Below are positions 6,183-12,408 of a stretch of DNA of 12,408 nt, piece after piece. The stretch is from Kiritimatiellia bacterium. GTDB taxonomy: Bacteria > Verrucomicrobiota > Kiritimatiellia > RFP12 > UBA1067. The notes beneath the pieces are model-generated. The model saw only the letters and a list, made by a program, of their open reading frames with translations. It was not told the origin of the DNA and made no database searches. Made by a program: the position numbers and the translations under genes. The number at the start of each line of letters is the position of its first letter. The first letter of the stretch is position 1. Where the stretch lies: NCBI GenBank assembly GCA_024405335.1, contig JAKSOX010000037.1, forward strand, positions 1-12,408, in the 5' to 3' direction.

Positions 6183-6965
6183 ATGAAGGGACAGTCCAAT
6201 AAAGGTTTCACGCTCGTCGAGTTGCTGGTGGTAATCGGCATTCTCGGCATTCTTATGGGTGCGCTTTTCCCGGCCATTTCTTCGGCCATGCTAAAGGCCA
6301 ACATGGCCGCAGCCGCCATGCGAGGCCGCAACCTCTTCGTGGCGATCACGAGCGCCAACACCGAACGCGAGGCGTCCGGCCTTGCCGCCGTTTGGCCCCG
6401 CACGAAGGCCGCCAACGAAGCCGCCGGCGGCGAAAACCTCGACATCGCCGACCAGAAGTGGAATTCCGGCTACGAGTACTTCAACGAGCTGTTCGACATG
6501 GAGAACATCACGCAGTCCGACACGTGGTCTCCATACGTGACGGGCGTGGACGTGAGCTGCCTCGCCGGTTCTGGCGTCAATCCCCCCGCTGGCGGCCAGG
6601 TGCTCACGGCCAACAACGTCGGCTGGCACGTCGGCGCCAACGTGCAGGACGAAATGGAGGACATCCTCCCCGTTCTCGTCACGCGCAACATGAAGGCCGA
6701 CGAACTGCTCAAGAAGTACCAGGGCACCGACAACGCCAAGGTCGGCCTCGGCACGCAGGGCGGTTCCGAATACAACACGCCGTTCTCCAACAAGGGCTTC
6801 GTGATCATCCGCAAGTCCGGCGCGGCGATGCAGAGCCAGGCCCGTTACGCCACGTACCAGACCATCTACAACAAGCAGGTGTTCGACCTTCCTGACGCGG
6901 ACGACTCCAACGACGAGTTCGTCTACCTCACTCCGGACGGCACGAAGACCCCCGGCGAGAAGTAA
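6183..6965 (+). CDS. Type II secretion/type IV pilin-like pseudopilin (prepilin N-terminal methylation domain)
   Basis: 260 residues. The N-terminus is a class III prepilin signal: a short basic leader MKGQSNKG, cut after Gly8 by a prepilin peptidase, then FTLVELLVVIGILGIL with Glu at position +5 and a hydrophobic helix to about residue 30. The rest is a soluble domain of about 220 residues, rich in Asn, Gly and Asp, that I do not recognise; it has an acidic patch near the C-terminus (DADDSNDEF). Codons after the N-terminus are mostly C- or G-ending (AAC, GAC, TTC, AAG), which with the near-consensus promoter and strong ribosome binding site suggests high expression. It stands alone: no other pilus or secretion gene is nearby. 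It may be a structural surface filament subunit or a minor pseudopilin. Two tandem TAA stops end it. PVC-group genomes often carry many such single pseudopilins. Confidence 0.88.
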   Translation: MKGQSNKGFTLVELLVVIGILGILMGALFPAISSAMLKANMAAAAMRGRNLFVAITSANTEREASGLAAVWPRTKAANEAAGGENLDIADQKWNSGYEYFNELFDMENITQSDTWSPYVTGVDVSCLAGSGVNPPAGGQVLTANNVGWHVGANVQDEMEDILPVLVTRNMKADELLKKYQGTDNAKVGLGTQGGSEYNTPFSNKGFVIIRKSGAAMQSQARYATYQTIYNKQVFDLPDADDSNDEFVYLTPDGTKTPGEK

Positions 6966-6968
6966 TAA

Positions 6969-9167
6969 TTGGTCTTTGTTTCGGTCGCCATTGACTTGGC
7001 GCTAGATTGGCTGTTCACCTATTCGGTGCCGGCCGAGTGCACGGGGAAGCTGCGCGTGGGGCAGCTTCTTCGTGTTTCTTTTTCCCGGCGCGAAGTGCGG
7101 GGATTCGCCTTGCGCGTCTGGACGGAAACCGAGGAGGAGGCGGCGGCCGCCGCCGCGGGCCGTTCCTACGCGATCAAGCCGATTCTGGGCATTGCGGACG
7201 AAGCGCCGTTCTTTTCGGCCGCCGTGCTGCAGTTGGTGAAGTGGATTGCCGCCTACACGTGTTCGCCGATTGAAACGTGCCTCAAGGCGGCCGTGCCCGC
7301 CGCCGTGCTGAAACCGAACGCGCGTCCGCGCGAACTGTTGTTCGTGGAGCCGGCGCTTTCGCCGGAGCGGGTCGCGCTCACGAAACGGCAGCAGGAACTT
7401 TACGACAACGTCGCGCGCGTGGGCGGCGGTTGGATGCAGCAGCTTTGCCGCGAGTTCAAGACGACGCCCGCGTCGTTGCGCGCGTTGGCGGAAAAGGGAT
7501 GCGTCACGGTGGCCGTGCGCGCGAAACGCCGCGATCCGCTCGCCGGGCGCGCCGTGATGCCCACGGCCCCGCTCGAACTCAACGCCCTGCAGCGCGCGGC
7601 GCTCGAAACGATTTCCGTGGCGGACCGCCCCGTGCTGCTGCACGGCGTGACGGGTTCCGGCAAAACGGAAATCTACCTCCAGGCGATCGCGCGCGAACTC
7701 GAGCAGGGCCGCGGGGCCATCGTGCTCGTGCCGGAAATCGCCTTGACGCCGCAGACGGTCCGCCGGTTCGCCGGCCGCTTCGGCGACCGCGTGGCGGTGT
7801 TGCATTCCGCGCTTTCGGACGGCGAACGCTACGACGAATGGCACCGCATCCGCACGGGCAGGGCGCGCGTGGTGGTGGGCCCTCGTTCCGCGGTGTTCGC
7901 GCCCGTCGAGAACCTCGGGCTCGTGGTGGTGGACGAAGAGCACGACGGTTCGTACAAGCAGGACGAAACGCCGCGCTACAACGCGCGAGACGTCGCCGTG
8001 ATGCGCGGCCGCTTCGAGCGTTGCAAGGTGGTGCTCGGCAGCGCCACGCCGTCCCTCGAATCGTGGTTGAACGCGAAGAAGGGCAAGTACGCGCTCGCCA
8101 GCGTTCCGGAGCGCGTGGCGGGACGTTCGTTGCCCGAAGTGCATTTGCTGGATCTTGCCGAGGAGACGGCGGCGTACGGCCACGTGCCGATCTTCTCGAA
8201 GTTCCTGCTGGACGCCATCGCCGAACGGTTGAAACGCGGCGAACAGACGATTCTCTTCCTCAACCGGCGCGGCTACGCCCGCATCTGCGAATGCAAGGAA
8301 TGCGGCCACGCGATCGCGTGCCCGGATTGTTCGACGTCGTACACGTACCACCAGGCGGACGATTGCCTCCGCTGCCACGTGTGCGGCGGATGGACGCGCG
8401 TGCCGACGCGCTGCCCGGCGTGCGGCGCGCGCGAATTTTCCTTCGTCGGCATCGGCACGCAACGCGCGGAAGCGGCGCTTCTGAAATGCATGCCGCACGC
8501 GCGCGTCCTGCGCATGGACGCCGATTCGACCTCCCGCAAGCATTCGCACGACGACATCCTTTCGCAGTTCCGCGCGCGCAAGGCGGACGTTTTGCTGGGC
8601 ACGCAGATGATCGCGAAAGGACTGGATTTCCCGAACGTGACGCTGGTGGGCGTCTTGAACGCCGACGCGTCGCTGAACATGCCGGACTTCCGGGCGTCCG
8701 AGCGCACGTACCAATTGCTGGCGCAGGTTTCCGGCCGTGCGGGACGCGCCGAGAAGCCCGGCGAGGTGTTCATCCAGACGTCCCAGCCGGACGCCCCTGC
8801 CGTGGCCGCCGCCGCGAGAAGCGACTACGCCGGGTTCGCGGACGCCGAACTCGCCGGACGCGAAGAGGACTTCCTGCCGCCGTATTCGAAATTGGCGTTG
8901 GCGCATTTCAAATCGCAGAGCGACGAACAGGCGCGCGGCTGGTGCGCGCTTTACGCGGCTGCGCTCGAAAAGTGGCCGGGGCTTTCCGTTGGCGAGCCCA
9001 TGCCTTCCCCGTTGGAACGCGCGGAAGGGTGGTTCCGCCACCAGTTGTTGTTGCGCGCGCCGAAGATGGCGACGATCGCCGAAGCGTGGAAATGGATCGT
9101 GGCGGAGCGTCCCGCGCCGTCCGGACTGCGCGTCGCGCTGGACGTCGACGCAATCAGTTTCACTTGA
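6969..9167 (+). CDS. priA: Primosomal replication restart helicase PriA
   Basis: 732 residues, full length for PriA. It binds abandoned replication forks and reloads the replicative helicase. The N-terminal 3'-DNA-end-binding domain starts right at the first codons (VSVAIDLALDWLFTYSVP). Helicase motifs are complete: Walker A GVTGSGKTE (226-234), VPEIALTPQ, DEEH box (322-325), GSATPS, and the C-terminal motifs GTQMIAKGLDFPNV and QVSGRAGRAE. The zinc-binding insert spans Cys440-Cys485 with the usual paired cysteines and extra ones (Cys440, Cys466). The start is TTG at 6969; the codon just before it is an in-frame stop, so nothing longer is possible, and shorter starts would cut the conserved N-terminus. 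There is no clear Shine-Dalgarno, so it is probably translated by coupling to the pseudopilin gene that ends 3 bases earlier. Its end overlaps xseA by 8 bases tail-to-tail. Confidence 0.96.
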   Translation: MVFVSVAIDLALDWLFTYSVPAECTGKLRVGQLLRVSFSRREVRGFALRVWTETEEEAAAAAAGRSYAIKPILGIADEAPFFSAAVLQLVKWIAAYTCSPIETCLKAAVPAAVLKPNARPRELLFVEPALSPERVALTKRQQELYDNVARVGGGWMQQLCREFKTTPASLRALAEKGCVTVAVRAKRRDPLAGRAVMPTAPLELNALQRAALETISVADRPVLLHGVTGSGKTEIYLQAIARELEQGRGAIVLVPEIALTPQTVRRFAGRFGDRVAVLHSALSDGERYDEWHRIRTGRARVVVGPRSAVFAPVENLGLVVVDEEHDGSYKQDETPRYNARDVAVMRGRFERCKVVLGSATPSLESWLNAKKGKYALASVPERVAGRSLPEVHLLDLAEETAAYGHVPIFSKFLLDAIAERLKRGEQTILFLNRRGYARICECKECGHAIACPDCSTSYTYHQADDCLRCHVCGGWTRVPTRCPACGAREFSFVGIGTQRAEAALLKCMPHARVLRMDADSTSRKHSHDDILSQFRARKADVLLGTQMIAKGLDFPNVTLVGVLNADASLNMPDFRASERTYQLLAQVSGRAGRAEKPGEVFIQTSQPDAPAVAAAARSDYAGFADAELAGREEDFLPPYSKLALAHFKSQSDEQARGWCALYAAALEKWPGLSVGEPMPSPLERAEGWFRHQLLLRAPKMATIAEAWKWIVAERPAPSGLRVALDVDAISFT

Positions 9168-10491
9168 CGGAACTCTTGAACGCGCCGTCGGCCGTGCGCG
9201 TCGTGACGACGTCGCCGGCTTTCACCTGGCTCGCCGCGCGCACCGTCCTGCCGTTCGCGTCCAGCGTGAGCGTGTAGCCGCGTTTGAGCGGGTTGTACGG
9301 ATCCAGCAGCGGCAGCTTCCCTGCCGTGGCGGCAAGGCGTTTTTCAGCGCGCGCGACGCAGGCGTCCGCCGCGGGACGGATTCGCGCGTCGGCGCGAACC
9401 AGCCGCGCGTCGGCGACGGCCAGGGCGTTGGACAAGGCGGGCTTGAGCCGGGCGTCGAGCCGCGCCAGCCGCGCGTCGGCGATGGCCAGGGCGTTGGACA
9501 AGGCGGGCTTGAGTTGCGCGTCAAGCCGCGCCAGCCGCGTTTCCGCGCACTGGGCGGCGCTTTGCGGCGCCGCCGCGAGACGCTGCGTCAAGTGGTCGAG
9601 TCTTTGGGCGTTCGTTTCCGCCGCGCGTTGCGCCGCCTGCGCAAGGCGGTCGCTGAGCGCCGCGATTTTCCGGACGAGTTCGTCTTTGACGGGCACGGCC
9701 ATTTCGGCGGCGATGGACGGCGTGCCGGCGCGGACGTCGGCGGCGAAATCGCACAGCGTGTTGTCCGTTTGATGTCCCACCGCGGAAATCGTGGGCGTGT
9801 TCATGGCGGCCACGGCGCGCGCCACGATTTCTTCGTTGAACGCCCAGAGGTCTTCGACGGATCCGCCGCCGCGGCCGACGATGACCACGTCGAATCCGCG
9901 CGCGTCCATCCACTGGAGCGCCGCCGCGATTTCCTCCTTGGCGCCTTCGCCCTGCACCTTCACGGGGAACAGCGTGATTTCCAGGTTCGGAAAACGCCGC
10001 GTGAGCGTTTTGCCCATGTCGTGGATCACCGCGCCGGCGGGCGAAGTCACGATGCCGATCCGATGCGGCATGAAGGGAATGCGTTTTTTCGGACGGTCGA
10101 AAAGCCCCTCGGCCCTGAGTTTGTCTCTGAGCTCAATGAAGCGCGCCATCAGCTCGCCTTCGCCCGCGATGCGCGCGGCCAGCACGACGAGCTGGCATTC
10201 CCCGCGCGGCGCGTACACGTCGATCCGCGCGATCGCCTCGACCTTCGCGCCGTCCCGCAGGCGGGAGAACTGCTTGCAGCGCGCGCAGGCGGACGCGAAC
10301 ATCACGGCCGACATCTGGGCCGATGCGTCTTTCAGTTTGAAGTAGGCGTGTCCGCTCGGATAGACCTTCCAGCCGGAGATTTCGCCGGCCACCCAAACGC
10401 GGGAAAAGCCCTTGAGCGCGTCCTTGACGAGCTGCGCGATTTCCGAAACGGAATGTATCTTTTCGTCGGGTTGTTTTCCGGTTTCGTCCAT
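9160..10491 (-). CDS. xseA: Exodeoxyribonuclease VII large subunit XseA
   Basis: 443 residues, usual family length. With XseB (not in this window) it degrades single-stranded DNA to oligonucleotides. The N-terminal OB-fold domain is visible (HSVSEIAQLVKDAL at 13-26, VAGEISGWKVYPSGHAYFKL at 34-53). The catalytic domain holds GIVTSPAGAVIHDM (146-159), GRGGGSVEDLWAFNEE (207-222) and SAVGHQTDNTLCDFAAD (236-252), all intact. The long coiled coil (277-386) consists of five 22-residue repeats, the middle two almost identical in DNA. The C-terminal NPLKRGYTL motif (400-408) is present. The ATG at 10489-10491 lies 4 bases after the namZ stop with no Shine-Dalgarno, so translation is probably coupled. 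The last 8 bases overlap the end of priA on the other strand. Confidence 0.97.
   Translation of the reverse strand: MDETGKQPDEKIHSVSEIAQLVKDALKGFSRVWVAGEISGWKVYPSGHAYFKLKDASAQMSAVMFASACARCKQFSRLRDGAKVEAIARIDVYAPRGECQLVVLAARIAGEGELMARFIELRDKLRAEGLFDRPKKRIPFMPHRIGIVTSPAGAVIHDMGKTLTRRFPNLEITLFPVKVQGEGAKEEIAAALQWMDARGFDVVIVGRGGGSVEDLWAFNEEIVARAVAAMNTPTISAVGHQTDNTLCDFAADVRAGTPSIAAEMAVPVKDELVRKIAALSDRLAQAAQRAAETNAQRLDHLTQRLAAAPQSAAQCAETRLARLDAQLKPALSNALAIADARLARLDARLKPALSNALAVADARLVRADARIRPAADACVARAEKRLAATAGKLPLLDPYNPLKRGYTLTLDANGRTVRAASQVKAGDVVTTRTADGAFKSSVK
9399..9540. repeat. 66-bp direct repeat inside the xseA coiled-coil region
   Basis: Copies at 9399-9464 and 9465-9530 match at 61 of 66 positions by my count, and the first 10 bases of a third copy follow at 9531. 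They code residues 343-364 and 321-342 of XseA (pattern ARLDA(R/Q)LKPALSNALA). The spacing keeps frame. This is a recent in-frame duplication inside an older 22-residue protein repeat, not a mobile element. Confidence 0.9.
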
Positions 10492-10495
10492 GGCG

Positions 10496-11599
10496 TCATT
10501 CGTACAAGTCGATTTTCCGTTCGCGGTAGGCGTCCTGGTCGGCGATCCATTCCTGGAGCAGTTGGCTCATGGCGCCGTGTTCCGCGGCGGAAAGGAGGTC
10601 CTTCGAACCGAAGAGTTTGTGCAGCCATTCGGGACGGGCGTTTTCCTGCAGTTCGTCGTGGTGCCGCTGGACGAGCGCCTCGAACACGAGCGCGCCGGCC
10701 GTGACGGGATAGTAGGCCGGCGATTCCGCGGAAAGGAGCACGCCGTCGATCGGAATCGTCGCGTAGGGGCCGTTGACGGGGCGGTAGCGGTATGGGCGGA
10801 TTCCGATGCCGCAGGCGTGGACCCGTTTCGCGAGTTTTTCGAGCATCCATTTCGCGTCCAGCCACGGTGCGCCGAACACGCGGAACGAGAACGCGCCGCC
10901 GCGGTCGCAGTCCACGGCGGGATACGCCTCCGTGAACACGGTCGCGGGGTACAGCACGGCCGAGTCCCAGTTGGGAATGCCCGGCGAAGGCGGCATGAAG
11001 TTCGGCCACGGATCGCGGCACAGGTGGTTCCAGTCCGCCATCTTCAGGATGGTGAGGTCGAGGTCCAACCGCTCCTGCTCGCGGATGAACACCGCGCATT
11101 CGCCCGGCGTCATGCCATGGCAGAGCGGCACGTCCAGCGGTGCCACGAACGATTCGAATTCGTCCTGCCGCCCGGGTCCGTCCACGTGGCCGCCGTGCGG
11201 CAGGGGGCGGTCGAGCACCGTGACGGCCACGTTCCGTTCCGTGGCCGCTTCCAGCACGAGCTTCAGCGTAGCGAGGTAGGTGTAGCAGCGCACGCCCACG
11301 TCCTGCAGGTCCACCACGACGCGGTCGAGACCCTTGAGCATTTCGGGCGTGGGCTTGCGCGTCGCGCCGTACAGCGAATGCACCGGCACGTTGAAGATGG
11401 GATGCACGGCGGACTGCGTTTTTTCGCCGGGGGCCGCAAGACCGAAGTAGCCGTGCTCCGCCGAAAAAAGGCATTGCAGGCGGGTGCCGAATTCGCGCGC
11501 GAGCAGCGACGCCACGGGCGACGACTGCTGCGTCAGCACGCCGAACGCGCCGCTTTCCCGTTGGAGGTGGTGGATCAGTCCGGCGACGTCTACCGTCAT
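10496..11599 (-). CDS. namZ: NamZ/YbbC-like exo-beta-N-acetylmuramidase (DUF1343, GH171)
   Basis: 367 residues. Characterised members remove N-acetylmuramic acid from the non-reducing end of peptidoglycan fragments, feeding cell wall recycling. Family motifs are SAEHGYFG (46-53, Glu48 in the place of the proposed catalytic glutamate), SLYGATRKPTPEML (75-88), VVDLQDVGVRCYTY (95-108), LDRPLPHGG (129-137), LCHGMTPGE (159-167), PPSPGIPNWDSAVLYPAT (203-220) and FGAPWLDA (242-249). Compared with my memory of the family, the SEGRGTT-like stretch after the LYP motif is replaced here by VDCDRGGAF (229-237). No signal peptide is seen from this start, so the protein looks cytoplasmic. The ATG overlaps the stop of nnrD (ATGA at 11596-11599), and a GAGG lies shortly upstream on the minus strand. 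It precedes xseA by 4 bases. Confidence 0.88.
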   Translation of the reverse strand: MTVDVAGLIHHLQRESGAFGVLTQQSSPVASLLAREFGTRLQCLFSAEHGYFGLAAPGEKTQSAVHPIFNVPVHSLYGATRKPTPEMLKGLDRVVVDLQDVGVRCYTYLATLKLVLEAATERNVAVTVLDRPLPHGGHVDGPGRQDEFESFVAPLDVPLCHGMTPGECAVFIREQERLDLDLTILKMADWNHLCRDPWPNFMPPSPGIPNWDSAVLYPATVFTEAYPAVDCDRGGAFSFRVFGAPWLDAKWMLEKLAKRVHACGIGIRPYRYRPVNGPYATIPIDGVLLSAESPAYYPVTAGALVFEALVQRHHDELQENARPEWLHKLFGSKDLLSAAEHGAMSQLLQEWIADQDAYRERKIDLYE

Positions 11600-12408
11600 T
11601 TGCTGCCTCTTTCGTGGAACACGCGCAACGAAGCGACCTTGCGCGCGGTGTTGACGACGGACGGGTCTTCGGGCGGATTCGCGCCCACCAGTTCGTCCGA
11701 CGCGGACGCATGCAGCCAAACGGCGCTGGCCGCCGCGAGAAACGGATCCTTCAAATAGGCCCAGCGCGCGGCGATGATGCCGCTCAGGAGATCGCCCATG
11801 CCGCCCAGGGCCATGGCGGGATTGCCGGCTTCGCACGTGTAGATCCGCGCGCCGTCCGGCGCGGCCACGAGCGTGTGCGCGCCTTTGAGCACCACGTGGG
11901 ACTTGTAGCGTTGCGCGATGGCGCGCGCGGCGGCTTCGCGGTCGCGCTGGACGTCTTCGGATTTGCACGCGAGCAGGCGCGCGGCCTCGCCGGCGTGCGG
12001 CGTGAGCACGCGCACCTGGCCGTCCATGCTGGGCACGGCGTCGCGCTTGGCGTACCAGTTCGCGAGAATCGTGAGCGCGTCCGCGTCCAGCACGAAGCTT
12101 CCGCGGGAATCGGAAAGAAGCCGTGACACGAGCATTTCGGAATTGGCGGAAACGCCCAGACCCATGCCCACGACCGTCACGTCCGCCTTGGGCGGCACGC
12201 AGGTGGCCGTTTGCTTCATGAAGGTCGCTTCGGGCACGAGCGCCGCGGCGGCGATGCGCGAAGCGTCGGGGACGACGAGGTGCACGAGTCCGGCGCCGGC
12301 GGCGCGGGCGCCGAGTCCGGTGATGGCGGGCGCGTGGACGAAACGGTGCGACCCGCCAACCACCGTCACCGTGCCCACGGTGTACTTGTTGGCGTCCAAC
12401 GGCCGCGG
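11596..12408 (-). CDS. nnrD: ADP/ATP-dependent NAD(P)H-hydrate dehydratase (NnrD), N-terminus cut by window edge
   Basis: About 270 residues are visible, in a frame open to the right edge. The enzyme dehydrates the damaged S-form of NADHX/NADPHX back to NAD(P)H using ADP or ATP. The fold is ribokinase-like. Hallmarks: TVTVVGGS near the start, ARAAGAGLVHLVVP, VLTPHAGEAARLL, VVLKGAHTLVAAPDG and NPAMALGGMGDLLSGIIAA, whose Asp is the expected catalytic base. A TTG at 12399 could serve as start, but the codons before it (Pro-Arg-Pro) match the usual residues ahead of the family core, so I think the gene continues beyond the window. Whether it also carries the NnrE epimerase domain cannot be seen. 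Its stop overlaps the namZ ATG by 4 bases, marking one operon with namZ and xseA. Confidence 0.92.
   Translation of the reverse strand, partial: PRPLDANKYTVGTVTVVGGSHRFVHAPAITGLGARAAGAGLVHLVVPDASRIAAAALVPEATFMKQTATCVPPKADVTVVGMGLGVSANSEMLVSRLLSDSRGSFVLDADALTILANWYAKRDAVPSMDGQVRVLTPHAGEAARLLACKSEDVQRDREAAARAIAQRYKSHVVLKGAHTLVAAPDGARIYTCEAGNPAMALGGMGDLLSGIIAARWAYLKDPFLAAASAVWLHASASDELVGANPPEDPSVVNTARKVASLRVFHERGSK

Noticed and set aside
7002..9041. Very long open frame opposite priA (about 680 codons)
   Set aside because: It is antisense to a complete, motif-rich PriA, its product is Arg/His-rich low-complexity sequence with no recognisable domain, and such frames are expected in high-GC DNA.
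9399..9540. CRISPR-like or satellite repeat
   Set aside because: The repeats are directly adjacent without spacers, keep the xseA frame and match a protein-level 22-residue periodicity.
1..12408. Defence island, mobile element or phage remnant
   Set aside because: No integrase, transposase, terminal inverted repeats, toxin-antitoxin or nuclease-type gene is seen; all genes are recognisable core functions in tight operons except the pseudopilin.

Overview
This is a high-GC bacterial chromosome segment that is gene-dense and almost fully coding: twelve genes, two of them cut by the window edges. I see no tRNA or rRNA gene, insertion sequence, integrase or CRISPR array. Most of it is core metabolism and information processing. 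The Gram-negative lipid A-type acyltransferase, a stand-alone type IV/type II-like pseudopilin, a clostridial/Bacteroidetes-style multi-cluster RnfB and an archaeal-type ApgM protein together fit an anaerobic member of the PVC group (Kiritimatiellota/Lentisphaerota/Verrucomicrobiota). That placement is inference and could be tested with the PriA or XseA tree.

Left part (1-6056, all minus strand): an Rnf operon read from right to left in the order rnfA, rnfB, rnfC, rnfD, rnfG. It continues without a clear break into an ApgM-type phosphoglycerate mutase/proposed homoserine kinase gene and a partial LpxL-like acyltransferase. The Rnf complex couples electron flow between reduced ferredoxin and NAD+ to Na+ or H+ transport. 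Five of the six core subunits are present. RnfE, normally beside RnfG, is missing from this cluster. Junctions are tight (two ATGA overlaps). The two wider gaps, before rnfD and before apgM, lack a Shine-Dalgarno sequence and carry GTTTGNN-type heptamers instead.

Centre (6057-6182): a 126-bp divergent control region. Toward the right lies a textbook sigma-70-like promoter (TTGCAT, 17 bp, CATAAT) with an A-tract upstream and a strong ribosome binding site. Toward the left a TATACT box ends only 8 bases before the rnfA ATG, which suggests a leaderless or nearly leaderless rnf transcript.

Right part: a pseudopilin gene (plus strand) is followed, after two tandem stop codons and in the same reading frame, by priA (replication restart helicase) starting at TTG. 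priA runs tail-to-tail into xseA with an 8-bp overlap. xseA belongs to a minus-strand operon: nnrD (NAD(P)HX dehydratase, cut by the right edge), namZ-like exo-muramidase, then xseA (exonuclease VII large subunit).

The most interesting points are the rnfE-less Rnf cluster, an RnfB whose last ferredoxin domain has lost exactly one complete [4Fe-4S] ligand set, an XseA coiled coil made of five 22-residue repeats, the heptamer arrays in the Rnf operon gaps, and the compact divergent promoter region. I did not find a convincing new multi-gene system.
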